A stretch of DNA of 64,000 nt from SKLM01 sp964542755 (GCA_964542755.1 CAZIWL010000002.1:1-64000), one strand, 5' to 3'; shown: positions 23,867 to 33,105, counted from the stretch's first letter. Made by a program: numbers and translations. The notes: generated from the letters alone by a model not told the origin.

Positions 23867-25540
23867 ATGAATAGTCGCAAACTTGTCTCGAGCATCACGC
23901 TGGGCATCGCACTTGCAGTGGCGCTGCTGGTGGGCCTTGACCGCGATAGCAGCAACGCACTGGCGTCTGCGAGATCCTTTTCTGAGGTCCAGTCAATCGG
24001 TAGCAAGGAGACGCTCAGCGCCGGAGAACCATTCAGCACCGCCTACGTCGTGGTCCGGTTTTCCGACGCTGAGTCGATCGTCCGGGCGATCACCTTCACG
24101 GAGCCTATTACGGCCTATGCGTCGCTTGAGCGAAGCGGACTGGAGCTCGACGTCCTCGATATGGGTTGGGGGCTGATGCTCTGCGGGATCGACGGTGTTG
24201 GTCAGAGTCTTCCCGATGAGAGTGGATGTAACAACGGGACGCGCCACTGGGGCACATCCTATTGGGACGGCGAGGCATGGATTGGCCGAATGGCAGGTAT
24301 TGCCGATGTCTTGATTACGGAGACAGGGCATGTCGAGGGCTTCTCCTTCGGCGATCCCGGCTGGACGGCCGTTGACCCACCGCCCGCGACGCCGCTGACC
24401 GCCGCGTCCGATGCCCTTGACTGGCTCCGCGAGCAGCAACAGGCGCGCGGATCCTTCGGCAGCGCGAACGACACCACTGAGGTTCTTCTAAGTGTCGCCA
24501 GTAACGCCATGGACGGGGCCGTATGGAAAAACGGCAACTCTCTCCTCGCCAACGTGATGAGCCGCGGACCCGAGTTTGCCGACCTGAATGCAGCCGGCGC
24601 GGGCAAGCTAGCCACTGCGTTGAACGCCCAAGACGCGTGCTGGCCTGTGGGGGCGGATAGACCTCTCGATCACTTCAAGCCGGCGAGTGGCACCTTCTCG
24701 GTCGACACCCTATACCAAGCCTGGGGCATCCTTGGTACGGCAGCCCTGAGTGACACGGTGCCCGTCTCGGCCGTTGAATCGCTCCGTCAGAATCAGCAGG
24801 CCAACGGCGGTTGGGAGTTGTTTGTGGGCTTCGGGTCGGACACCAACACCACCGCCCTGGCCCTGCAAGCGTTGATCGCCACGGGAGAGCCCCTTACCTC
24901 GACCAGCGTGGTCAGCGGCCTGACCTATCTGCAGGGAGCTCAAAACGATGACGGTGGTTTCCCGTATAGCCCTGATTCGCCGTATGGCACACAGAGCGAT
25001 GTCAACTCCACATCATATGTGGTCCAGGCAATCGTGGCCGCGGGCCAGGACCCGGTGACCGGAACCTGGGTCATCAGTGACGCCAATCCGATTGGCTACT
25101 TGCTTGATATGCAGCTGCCAAGCGGCAGCTTCGAGTGGCAGACCCCCTATGGACCGAATCAGTCAGCCACGCGGCAGGCCATCCTGGCTCTTCTCTACCG
25201 GCCCTTCCCGCTACAGGTGGAGACGGTGGCAGACTGTCACGGTATCTCGGGCAAGGTCACCAGCGGCATCGGAGCCGCCCCGGACAGCGCGCTGCCCGAC
25301 GTCACGCTTACAGCCACAGGCCATAGTCGAGCATTCTTCGACACGACCGATGCTAGCGGGGCCTACACTGTGTCGGTCTTGAGCGGTGACACCTACGCGT
25401 TGACACCGGTACGGACGGGGTTCACTTTCAGCCCCACGATGCAGAACGTCGACGTACCTGCCACCTCGGGCGGTGCATCGCCAGGCATGGACTTCCAGGG
25501 AGCGGCGCGGGTGTACCTCCCGCTCGCTCTGCGCGACTAG
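23867..25540 (+). CDS. Secreted transcobalamin/intrinsic-factor-like protein (DUF4430 + alpha-toroid + CNA-like domain)
   Basis: A 557-residue secreted protein. A signal peptide (VSSITLGIALAVALLVGL) is followed by a DUF4430 domain at about 40-180 (RSGLELDVLDMGWGLMLCGI), related to the C-terminal beta domain of transcobalamin and intrinsic factor. Residues 185-445 form an alpha/alpha toroid with prenyltransferase-type repeats (ESLRQNQQANGGWELF, YLQGAQNDDGGFPYSP, SDVNSTSYVVQAIVA), like the alpha domain of transcobalamin, but the domain order is reversed compared with the human protein. A carboxypeptidase-regulatory-like domain and the tail VYLPLALRD end it. GGGAGA precedes ATG 23867. The B12 riboswitch upstream and the ECF transporter downstream support extracellular cobalamin capture; binding itself is inferred. 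Confidence 0.82.
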   Translation: MNSRKLVSSITLGIALAVALLVGLDRDSSNALASARSFSEVQSIGSKETLSAGEPFSTAYVVVRFSDAESIVRAITFTEPITAYASLERSGLELDVLDMGWGLMLCGIDGVGQSLPDESGCNNGTRHWGTSYWDGEAWIGRMAGIADVLITETGHVEGFSFGDPGWTAVDPPPATPLTAASDALDWLREQQQARGSFGSANDTTEVLLSVASNAMDGAVWKNGNSLLANVMSRGPEFADLNAAGAGKLATALNAQDACWPVGADRPLDHFKPASGTFSVDTLYQAWGILGTAALSDTVPVSAVESLRQNQQANGGWELFVGFGSDTNTTALALQALIATGEPLTSTSVVSGLTYLQGAQNDDGGFPYSPDSPYGTQSDVNSTSYVVQAIVAAGQDPVTGTWVISDANPIGYLLDMQLPSGSFEWQTPYGPNQSATRQAILALLYRPFPLQVETVADCHGISGKVTSGIGAAPDSALPDVTLTATGHSRAFFDTTDASGAYTVSVLSGDTYALTPVRTGFTFSPTMQNVDVPATSGGASPGMDFQGAARVYLPLALRD

Positions 25541-25694
25541 AAGGGATCGAGCGTCTTCCTGCTCATTGTCCTCAGGCAGCGAAGATCTCCTTTGCGCGGC
25601 ACCGACGGGATCCATCTGGGTCCCGTCGGAAGCCACGCAGATCGGAAGATAGTCTAGCAGGAGCAGCCGTATTCTGGAGATAACTGGAGCACGA

Positions 25695-26981
25695 ATGACT
25701 GAGAGAAGAGCCGCATCGATCGTGAGTCTAGCCCTCGCGCTGATCGCTGTTCTACTGCCTGGACCAAACCCCCTCACCGCCACAGCACAGCAGACGAATA
25801 GGGTGGCGCTCATCGTCGACTTCGGCGACCGCCACGTCACGCGATGCATCGAGTTCACCGAGTCGGAGATCACGGGGTACGACGTCTTGAGGCGGTCAGG
25901 ACTGGATGTTGTCGTCGACCCCTCAAACCCCATGGGTGTGACCGTCTGCGACATCGACGGTGCCAGCGACTGCCCGCCGTCCAACTGCTTCTGCGAGTGC
26001 CAGGGTTCCCCGTGCGTCTACTGGTCGTATCACTATATGGAGAATGGTTCCTGGCGCTACGCCCAATTGGGCGCAAGCATTCGTAAGGTCCGGGACGGCG
26101 ACGTGGACGGTTGGGGCTGGGGAGAGGGGAAGATCAACTCGAGCGGACAAGAGCCTCCGGTGATCCCCTTCGACCAAATCTGCACCCCCCCGGCCACGGA
26201 CACGCCCGTTCCGACGGCAACGCCCGTTCCCCCCACAAACACCCCGGTCCCCACGGCCACGCCGATCCCGCCGACCGAAACGCCGGGACCCACCGCGGTG
26301 CCTGCGCCCGAGGCCTGGTTCCGGCTGGATCAGAACCCAATCTCTGCCGGCTCGTGCACGATCCTGCGCTGGGACGTGTCAAACGCCCGGGAAGCACGAT
26401 TGGACGGCGACGAGGTGAGTCTCATTGGCAGCCAGCAGGTCTGCCCCGGCGCCCCAACCGAATATGTACTTAGAGTGATGGGCCTGGACGAGGACCAAGA
26501 GGAAGTCTTCGGGCTCACCCTTGGCGTCACCGGCTCGGCCGCAGCTGCCAGTCCCACCCCAGAGCCGTCGGATGTCGCGGCCTCGCCCTCTCCCACCGTG
26601 GCCATCGATGGAGGGACGGTCTCGTCAACGCCTGCAGAGACAGCCGCTGCGCCCCTCGCCTCGTCTCCCCCACCGGAGCCGACTTCCGGAACCGACTCAG
26701 GCCCGACATCTGAGGCCGATGCTTCAAAGTCGCCGACGCCGACTGCTGCCATCATCGCCCAGGCCGACGGATCTCCGACACCGGTGAGCATAGCCGAGGC
26801 CGGCGCTTCGGAGGACTCAGCGGGAGAGAGCACTGTCTCCGATGCCGAGGAACGAGATCCCGGGAAGACGGAGAGCCCCTCGATTCTGCTTCCCGTCGGC
26901 TACATTGCCTTCAGCCTCATCGTCGGTGGGCTGCTGGGTTGGCTGGTCTACGTTCTGAGATTCCGAGAACCCCATGCGTAA
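25695..26981 (+). CDS. Membrane-anchored DUF4430 protein with PT-rich stalks
   Basis: A 428-residue surface protein. Signal peptide (about 1-30), then a DUF4430-like domain (35-150; ITGYDVLRRSGLDVVV, VYWSYHYMENGSWRYA, GDVDGWGWGEG) with a Cys-rich insert (CPPSNCFCEC). A Pro/Thr stalk (PTATPVPPTNTPVPTATP) leads to an Ig-like domain (FRLDQNPISAGSCTILRWDV, common in Chloroflexota), a second Ser/Pro/Thr stalk and one C-terminal membrane helix (ILLPVGYIAFSLIVGGLLGW) with a short basic tail. It keeps the beta domain but lacks the toroid of the preceding protein. Its last 8 bases overlap the ECF S gene, so it is probably a tethered receptor handing cobalamin to the transporter (inference). Confidence 0.78.
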   Translation: MTERRAASIVSLALALIAVLLPGPNPLTATAQQTNRVALIVDFGDRHVTRCIEFTESEITGYDVLRRSGLDVVVDPSNPMGVTVCDIDGASDCPPSNCFCECQGSPCVYWSYHYMENGSWRYAQLGASIRKVRDGDVDGWGWGEGKINSSGQEPPVIPFDQICTPPATDTPVPTATPVPPTNTPVPTATPIPPTETPGPTAVPAPEAWFRLDQNPISAGSCTILRWDVSNAREARLDGDEVSLIGSQQVCPGAPTEYVLRVMGLDEDQEEVFGLTLGVTGSAAAASPTPEPSDVAASPSPTVAIDGGTVSSTPAETAAAPLASSPPPEPTSGTDSGPTSEADASKSPTPTAAIIAQADGSPTPVSIAEAGASEDSAGESTVSDAEERDPGKTESPSILLPVGYIAFSLIVGGLLGWLVYVLRFREPHA

Positions 26982-27858
26982 GCTGATTGGCGGGGCCATC
27001 TATCTCCTCAGCGGCGCGCTCGGCGTGCTCGCCTTCATCTACCCGTTCTTCACCTCGGCGGGCGCCCTGGTCCAGCGCGGCGCCGCCCACGCGCAGGACG
27101 CCCCCTTGCTGACTGCCGGGCTGGTGGGCCTCTCCGTCGTCGCGCTCCTGGTGGAGCTCCAGGGGCGCACCCTCAGCGCCAAGACCGTCGCTATGCTCGG
27201 CGTTCTCGTGGCCTTCACCAGTGTGCTCCGCTTCCTTGAGGTCGCCTTCCCCATGCCCGGGGGTTTCTCGCCCATCTTCGGTCCCATCATCATCGCCGGC
27301 TACGTCTTCGGGGGGCGCTTCGGCTTCCTCATGCGCACCTTCACGCTCCTCGCCTCTGGGTTGGTGACTGGCGGCATCGGACCCTGGCTGCCCTACCAGA
27401 TGTTCACCGCTGGCTGGGCCGGGCTGAGCGCGGGGTGGCTGGGTCAGGCAAGCGAGTGGATGAAGGACAAGATGCCCGGGCCAGCCCACGCCAAGGAGGA
27501 ACAGAGAATGGCGCAGGACGTGTCAGACGCAGACGTCATCGTCCTCTGCGGCTTCGGGTTTGTCTGGGGTCTCCTCTATGGCGCCATCATGAACATTTAC
27601 TTCTGGCCCTTCGCCGTTGGACCCGCCGCCCAGACCTGGGAGCCGGGCATCGGGTTGGGAAAGACCTTAGCCCGTTACGGGGTCTTCTACATGGTCACGT
27701 CTCTGGCCTGGGACCTGGCTCGCGCCGTCGGAAACGTCGTCCTCTTGCTCGCCCTGGCCAAGCCCATGATCAAGGCCCTTAATCGATTCCGCCGGAGATT
27801 CCATTTCCAGGTCCGGGGAAGCCACTCAGACTTGACCGGGTTGGAGAACCATGCTTGA
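26974..27858 (+). CDS. ECF transporter S component, probably cobalamin (CbrT-like)
   Basis: A 294-residue membrane protein with 7-8 helices, of the substrate-binding S type used with ECF transporters. Typical segments are FSPIFGPIIIAGYVFGGRFG, FLMRTFTLLASGLVTGGIGP and LPYQMFTAGWAGLSAGWLG; a cytoplasmic loop (MKDKMPGPAHAKEEQRMAQD) follows. B12 riboswitch control, the DUF4430 neighbours and the cobalamin genes downstream make CbrT-type B12 or corrinoid uptake the best assignment, but the sequence alone does not prove the ligand. It overlaps the preceding gene by 8 bases and the T component by 8 bases. Confidence 0.8.
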   Translation: MRKLIGGAIYLLSGALGVLAFIYPFFTSAGALVQRGAAHAQDAPLLTAGLVGLSVVALLVELQGRTLSAKTVAMLGVLVAFTSVLRFLEVAFPMPGGFSPIFGPIIIAGYVFGGRFGFLMRTFTLLASGLVTGGIGPWLPYQMFTAGWAGLSAGWLGQASEWMKDKMPGPAHAKEEQRMAQDVSDADVIVLCGFGFVWGLLYGAIMNIYFWPFAVGPAAQTWEPGIGLGKTLARYGVFYMVTSLAWDLARAVGNVVLLLALAKPMIKALNRFRRRFHFQVRGSHSDLTGLENHA

Positions 27859-28933
27859 CGCCCGAGTCTGGTTTGTCTGGGCTCTCACGACCCTCGTGGC
27901 TGCATCGGCCACCCGGAGCCCACTCTATATCATCGTCCTGCTGTTGACCACTATGGTGGTGGGAGGAACCTGCGCCGCGGGCGAGGGCCGACGCGCCCCT
28001 CTATCCCCCCTCCGTTTCGCCATGGTCGCCGTGCCGCTATCCGCCCTCTTCAATGCCCTGACCATTCACCTCGGGGATACGGTGCTCCTACACCTTCCAA
28101 GTTGGATCCCCTTGATGGGCGGCGCGATAACCCTGGAAGCGGTCACCTTCGGCGCGCTGAACGGCCTCACCCTCACGGTCATCTTTGCCGCCTTCTCGGT
28201 CTTCAACCAGGTCACGCCAGTGCGTGACCTGATCAAGCTCACGCCTCGGGCCTTCCACGAAGGGGGCGTTGTGCTCTCCATCGCCCTGACCTTCATCCCG
28301 CAGACGACGCGCAGCCTCCAGCGAATCCGCGAGGCTCAAGCCGTCCGCGGACACCGCGTCCGTGGCATCCGCGATTGGCTGCCCATCGTCGTGCCGCTCC
28401 TCGTCAGCGGCCTTGAGCGGGCTATGGGGTTGGCCGAGGCCATGGTAGCGCGTGGGTACGGGGCCGTCTGCAGCGAGAAGCAGCCATTCAGGACTCAGGC
28501 TCTGATCATTGTGGGGCTCATGACACTTCTTGCCGGGTGGCTGGCCTATCTCTTCAACGCGGCGTGGAGCGCGCCCGCCGTCGCGGTCATCGCCATCGGC
28601 GCCGTGACCATCGGGGTGGCCATTTGGCTGACGGGGCGTGGCGTCAACCATACGGTCTACCGGGCGCGCAGTTGGACCGCCGGCGATTCCTTCGCTCTCC
28701 TCGGCTGCGCCGTCACCCTGGTCGCAGCGTGTAGAGGCCGCGCAGCCCTCTACTACTCCCCCTATCCGGTCCTGACCCTCCCATCCTTCGATCCGCTCAT
28801 GGGACTGGCCATGCTGGGACTCCTCGTTCCCGCGATTGTTACCGTGGCTCGCGAGGATGCGGAGATGCACCGAGATCCAGATGAAGGCAACGGCTTCAGC
28901 AAGCAGCCGCAGACATCGACTGATCATGGATAG
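27851..28933 (+). CDS. ecfT: ECF transporter T component (EcfT)
   Basis: A 360-residue transmembrane coupling subunit. After four to five N-terminal helices it has the EcfT coupling region: FIPQTTRSLQRIREAQAVRG followed by GLERAMGLAEAMVARGYG. The two Ala-Arg-Gly type motifs (EAQAVRG and AMVARGYG) are those that dock into the ATPases. The C terminus has extra helices beyond the minimal 260-residue EcfT, ending in a charged tail. It overlaps both neighbours by 8 bases, which implies coupled translation of S, T and A subunits. Confidence 0.88.
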   Translation: MLDARVWFVWALTTLVAASATRSPLYIIVLLLTTMVVGGTCAAGEGRRAPLSPLRFAMVAVPLSALFNALTIHLGDTVLLHLPSWIPLMGGAITLEAVTFGALNGLTLTVIFAAFSVFNQVTPVRDLIKLTPRAFHEGGVVLSIALTFIPQTTRSLQRIREAQAVRGHRVRGIRDWLPIVVPLLVSGLERAMGLAEAMVARGYGAVCSEKQPFRTQALIIVGLMTLLAGWLAYLFNAAWSAPAVAVIAIGAVTIGVAIWLTGRGVNHTVYRARSWTAGDSFALLGCAVTLVAACRGRAALYYSPYPVLTLPSFDPLMGLAMLGLLVPAIVTVAREDAEMHRDPDEGNGFSKQPQTSTDHG

Positions 28934-30665
28934 CACTATGGAACGATACACAACCGACGGGCAATCGACCGAACGTCGCTCTTCTTCAATCCGCATCGAC
29001 CGACTTCGATACACATACCCCGGTGCTCAACAACCGGCCTTGTCCGAGGTCTGCCTGGACATTGCTGACGGCGAGTTCGTCCTCGTCGCCGGCCCTTCCG
29101 GCGCCGGCAAGTCGACCCTTCTCCGCTGCCTCAACGGCCTTGTGCCCCATTTCACCGGTGGCCGGATCAGTGGCAGACTCTCGGTTGGTGGGCACGATCC
29201 CTTGGAGGATGGTCCGCAGGCCCTGAGCCAGGTGGTCGGATTCGTCTTCCAGGACCCCGAGGCTCAGTTCGTCGTCGACCGTGTCGAGGATGAGATTGCC
29301 TTCGCCCTGGAGAACGCCGCCGTCCCGCCCGCGGAGATGCGTCTCCGCGTTGAGGAGGTGCTCCACCTGATGGATCTCGCCAACCTGCGGGACCGCAGGG
29401 TAGAGACCCTCTCCGGCGGGGAGAAGCAGAAGGTGGCCATCGCCACGGCTCTGGCACTTCGGCCAAGGATCCTTGCCCTCGACGAACCCACGTCCCAGCT
29501 CGATCCGCAGTCGGCCGAGGGGGTGCTCCAGGCCCTGGTGCGCCTCAATCAGGACTTGGGACTCACTATTCTGCTGGCAGAACATCGATTGGAGCGGGTC
29601 CTGCCGTACGTTGATCGGTTGGTCTATCTCTCTGATGCCAACCATCCACCCTATAGCGGTCCGCCCCGGGACGTCCTCAGCCAGGTCGAACTCAATCCAC
29701 CGCTGGTCGCGTTGGGCAAGGCATTGGGATGGAATCCTCTGCCGCTCACGATCAAGGAGGGGAGACGGTTCGCTAGCCAGGTTCCGCGTCATAAAGGTAC
29801 GCCGGCCGAGGCTGACCGCCGAGGGATGGGCGGGCGCGGGCGTCGTCCCAGAAACGGACACGGGAAACTGGGAGATGCCCGTCACGCGAGATTCGCTATC
29901 CAGGATCTTCACTACGCTTACAATGGCAAGCCTGTCCTGCAGGGGATCGACCTTGAGATCGAATCAGGGGAGCTCGTCGCTCTGATGGGCCGCAACGGAT
30001 CGGGCAAGACGACGCTTCTCAAGTGCGTCGTGGGTCTCCTGGAACCTGAGCACGGCGGGATCCGCATGGATGACGAGTCGCTCGTTGGACAGGAGACCGC
30101 CGAAATCTCCCGACAGGTCGGGTACCTTCCTCAGGACCCGGGAGACCTGCTCTTCGCAGACACCGTGCGCGAGGAGTTGGCCGTTACGCTCCGCAATCAC
30201 GACCTGCTGGGTGCCCCGCCGGTTCAACCCGATGACTTGCTCGCGCGCTTGGACCTGGAGATGCTCAAGGCGGCCTACCCGCGCGATCTGAGCGCCGGTC
30301 AGCGCCAGCGGGTCGCCTTGGGAGCAATCACGGTCACCAGGCCGCACCTGCTCCTGCTCGATGAACCGACCCGCGGCCTCGACTACGAGGCGAAGCGTGA
30401 GCTCGTCCGCCTCCTCCGGGAGTGGCAAGAGGAAGGAACCAGCATTCTTCTCGTGACCCACGACGTTGAGCTGGTAGCTCAGGCAGCCGACCGGGTTGCG
30501 TTGCTCAGCCAAGGCGAGATCATAGCCGACGCCGCACCGGAGCTACTGACCACCTCGCCACTATTTGCACCCCAGGTCGCACGGCTCTTTCCGGGCACCG
30601 GGTGGCTCACGGTCGACGATGCCCTGGACAGTGTCGGGAAGAACGGAGGGGCCACCGACGCCTAG
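28926..30665 (+). CDS. ECF transporter ATPase, two nucleotide-binding domains in one chain
   Basis: A 579-residue protein holding both ECF ATPases. Domain 1: Walker A GPSGAGKST, Q-loop FVFQDPEAQFV, signature LSGGEKQKVAIA, Walker B ILALDEPTSQLDP. A linker of about 60 residues rich in Arg/Gly (RRGMGGRGRRPRNGHGK) joins domain 2: Walker A GRNGSGKTT, LPQDPGDLLF, signature LSAGQRQRVALG (Ala for Gly), Walker B LLLLDEPTRGLD. It powers the S/T module. ATG 28926 gives an 8-base overlap with ecfT; an ATG four codons on is also possible. Confidence 0.9.
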   Translation: MDSTMERYTTDGQSTERRSSSIRIDRLRYTYPGAQQPALSEVCLDIADGEFVLVAGPSGAGKSTLLRCLNGLVPHFTGGRISGRLSVGGHDPLEDGPQALSQVVGFVFQDPEAQFVVDRVEDEIAFALENAAVPPAEMRLRVEEVLHLMDLANLRDRRVETLSGGEKQKVAIATALALRPRILALDEPTSQLDPQSAEGVLQALVRLNQDLGLTILLAEHRLERVLPYVDRLVYLSDANHPPYSGPPRDVLSQVELNPPLVALGKALGWNPLPLTIKEGRRFASQVPRHKGTPAEADRRGMGGRGRRPRNGHGKLGDARHARFAIQDLHYAYNGKPVLQGIDLEIESGELVALMGRNGSGKTTLLKCVVGLLEPEHGGIRMDDESLVGQETAEISRQVGYLPQDPGDLLFADTVREELAVTLRNHDLLGAPPVQPDDLLARLDLEMLKAAYPRDLSAGQRQRVALGAITVTRPHLLLLDEPTRGLDYEAKRELVRLLREWQEEGTSILLVTHDVELVAQAADRVALLSQGEIIADAAPELLTTSPLFAPQVARLFPGTGWLTVDDALDSVGKNGGATDA

Positions 30666-30781
30666 GATGTCAGCAGGTACGGAAACCGACCCTACACTGT
30701 TCGATCGCATGCCTTAGGCTTGGTGCCGCATGAGACGGACCGCGCGTCAGACGGAGCTCTTCGCCGTGAAGGAGGCACAGC

Positions 30782-31315
30782 TTGAAGACACCAAGACTCT
30801 CGCCAGGCCGTGTACAGCTCTACACCGGTGACGGCAAGGGAAAGACCACCGCCGCACTGGGGCTCGCCCTACGGGCGTCGGGCCACGGGTTGCGCACCTA
30901 CATCGGTCAATTCATGAAAGGTCAGCACTACGGCGAGCTCGATGCCCTGCACGATAACCGATACATCACAGTGGAACAGTACGGCAGCCCGCGCTGCATC
31001 CACCGCGAGGAAGTCACCTCTCAACACGTCGCCGAGGCCCGAGAAGGTCTGACGCGGGCTTGTGAGGCGATGCTTTCCGGCGAGTACGACCTCATCGTGT
31101 TGGACGAGGTCAACGTCGCCATCTGGTTCGGTGTGTTGACCACCGACGACGTGCTCGCCTTCCTCGATAAGCGACCGGGGGACGTCGAGGTCGTGCTCAC
31201 CGGTCGGCGGGCACCTCAAGCCCTCATCGACCGGGCCGACCTGGTCACCGAAATGCGCGAGGTGAAACACTACTACCAGCAGGGCATCGGCGCCCGGCTC
31301 GGTATCGAGCGCTAG
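30782..31315 (+). CDS. cobO: Corrinoid adenosyltransferase, CobO/BtuR type
   Basis: A 177-residue enzyme that transfers the adenosyl group of ATP to cob(I)alamin or cobinamide. The P-loop is TGDGKGKTTAALGLALRA near the N terminus; YDLIVLDEVNVAIWFGVL carries the Walker-B-like Asp-Glu, and LTGRRAPQALIDRADLVTEM is the characteristic C-terminal segment. The start is TTG 30782, with AAGGAGG 9 bases upstream. It follows the ECF ATPase by about 116 bases and opens the salvage set; adenosylation comes before CbiZ and CobU act. Confidence 0.93.
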   Translation: MKTPRLSPGRVQLYTGDGKGKTTAALGLALRASGHGLRTYIGQFMKGQHYGELDALHDNRYITVEQYGSPRCIHREEVTSQHVAEAREGLTRACEAMLSGEYDLIVLDEVNVAIWFGVLTTDDVLAFLDKRPGDVEVVLTGRRAPQALIDRADLVTEMREVKHYYQQGIGARLGIER

Positions 31316-31421
31316 TCTGAATGCCCGACTCCCCTTCCCTGCAATCGCACCGGGCGAGCATGCGCCCACGCACTGGGACCGCATCATACCTACCGACCTG
31401 GAGTGAAAGTGTCAGCGGGGT

Positions 31422-31967
31422 ATGACGGATGAGATCCGGCACGCGGCAGCCCGAGGGACGGCGGTGGTCGGCATCTGCGGGGGCCACCAGATCCTCGGCC
31501 GCTCGATCCGTGACCCTGAGCAGGTGGAGGCTCGTGTGGACGAGACGACCGGCTTGGCCCTCCTCCCGACGTAGACCAGATTTGGGAGTGAGAAGGAAAC
31601 CCACCAGGTGACGGCGGGCGTCACCGGAGCCGCCAGCTGGATGTCCAGGCCCTCTGGACGCCAGCCAAAGGGGTACGAAATCCACATGGGGCACACCCAG
31701 AGGGTTCACAACTGGCTCGAGATCACCGACTGCGGGAGGACGCGCGCTGCTTTGGCCGATGGAGCTTTGAGCGCCCACGGCCGTATCTGGGGCTGCTACC
31801 TCCACGGCCTCTTCGCCAACCGGGGCTTCCACCGTGCATGGCTCGCCTCCCTCGGCTGGACGCCGCAGCCGGCTTCTTTCGTCCCCATCGATGACCCCAG
31901 CTCCACTTGGATCCCTTGGCTGATGAGGTTGAACTGGCCCTGGAGTTGGACGCTCACGCCCCGTTGA
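31422..31967 (+). pseudogene. cobQ: Relic of cobyric acid synthase (glutamine amidotransferase end of CobQ) with an in-frame TAG
   Basis: Only the C-terminal class I glutaminase part of CobQ/CbiP remains. VVGICGGHQILGRSIRDPE carries the nucleophilic Cys, GLALLPT precedes an in-frame TAG (31572-31574), and the same frame resumes with TRFGSEKETHQVT, GYEIHMGHTQRV and GCYLHGLFANRGFHRAWL, with the catalytic His/Glu region. The N-terminal ATP-dependent synthetase domain is absent upstream. So the gene is 5'-deleted and interrupted. Because the pathway here restarts from cobyric acid made by CbiZ, loss of CobQ would be tolerated. Confidence 0.85.
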
Positions 31968-32034
31968 CCCCGGAGCAGCTCTGACGCCCGAGAGCACTTC
32001 TCCGACAGCAACCGGACTCATTGAAAGGAAGAGG

Positions 32035-33105
32035 ATGCAGCTCGAACACTCACTGATCTCACGGATTGTCCCCCCGCTCGACGAATCAGCTATGGCGGCC
32101 GCTCGCGAGCGGCAGACCACATTGACCAAACCGCCGGGGAGCCTCGGCCGCCTGGAGGAACTCTCAATTCAGCTCGCCGGCATCTTCCATAGTCCAGGCC
32201 CTACCATCGAGGACAAGGTGATTCTCACCATGGCCGGCGACCACGGCGTCGTGGCGGAGGGCGTGAGCGCCTTCCCTCAGGAGATCACGGCTCAGATGGT
32301 GGGGAACATCCTAAACGGCGGCGCGGCCATCAACGTCTTGGCCCGACACGCCGGCGCTCGCGTCGTGGTGGTCGACATGGGCGTGTCCTGCGACTTGGAC
32401 CCCACCCCGGGCCTCGTGGACAAGAAGATCGGCCACGGCACCCAGAATCTGGCCCACGGGGCGGCGATGACACGCCGTGAGGCTGTCGAGGCGCTGAAGG
32501 CTGGTGCCGATGTCGCCGAGGCTGAGCTGGAGAGAGGTCTCGACATATTGGCCGTCGGCGAGATGGGTATCGGCAACACCACACCGTCCACGGCCATCGC
32601 CTCGGCCATGATGGGCCGCCCGCCTGAGGAGATCGCCGGTCGGGGGACCGGCCTGGACGACAATGGCCTGGATCGGAAGATCGGCACGATCGAAAAGGGC
32701 TTGGCGGTCAACCAGCCCGACCCCACGGATGCCGTCGACGTCCTCGCCAAGGTCGGTGGCTTCGAGATCGGAGGCATGGCGGGAGCGATTCTGGCAGCGG
32801 CCATACACGGCCGTCCAGTTATGCTCGACGGCTTCATCGCCACCGCGGCAGCCATGATCAGCATCGGGCTGGCCCCCACAATCCAACCCTACCTCATCGC
32901 CGGGCACCTCTCCAACGAGCGCGGCCACCGCATGATGCTGGACTGGTTGGATCTCGATCCGCTCCTCGACCTGGGGATGCGGCTGGGAGAGGGAACGGGC
33001 GCAGCGTTGGGCTTCTCGCTCGCCGAGGCGGCCTGCAAGACCCTCAACGAGATGGCTACCTTCGCCGAGGCCGGGCTGTCGGGCGGCGAGTCGACAACAG
33101 CATAG
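32035..33105 (+). CDS. cobT: Nicotinate-nucleotide:dimethylbenzimidazole phosphoribosyltransferase
   Basis: A 356-residue CobT, which makes alpha-ribazole 5'-phosphate from NaMN and a lower-ligand base. Family signatures: LTKPPGSLGRLEELSIQLA near the N terminus, AGDHGVVAEGVSAFPQEIT, GEMGIGNTTPSTAIAS and the C-terminal GEGTGAALGFSLAEAA with the catalytic Glu region. ATG 32035 has GAAAGGAAG upstream. The length matches the family. It starts the CobT-CobS-CbiZ group; cobS follows after 13 bases. Confidence 0.95.
   Translation: MQLEHSLISRIVPPLDESAMAAARERQTTLTKPPGSLGRLEELSIQLAGIFHSPGPTIEDKVILTMAGDHGVVAEGVSAFPQEITAQMVGNILNGGAAINVLARHAGARVVVVDMGVSCDLDPTPGLVDKKIGHGTQNLAHGAAMTRREAVEALKAGADVAEAELERGLDILAVGEMGIGNTTPSTAIASAMMGRPPEEIAGRGTGLDDNGLDRKIGTIEKGLAVNQPDPTDAVDVLAKVGGFEIGGMAGAILAAAIHGRPVMLDGFIATAAAMISIGLAPTIQPYLIAGHLSNERGHRMMLDWLDLDPLLDLGMRLGEGTGAALGFSLAEAACKTLNEMATFAEAGLSGGESTTA

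Noticed and set aside
28088..29912. Long open frames antisense to the ECF T and A genes
   Set aside because: They mirror genes with complete Walker and coupling motifs, have no ribosome sites and low-complexity, charged composition typical of GC-rich antisense frames.
31572..31574. TAG in the CobQ relic as a pyrrolysine codon
   Set aside because: The N-terminal half of the enzyme is missing as well, so the gene is decayed, and CobQ has no conserved pyrrolysine.
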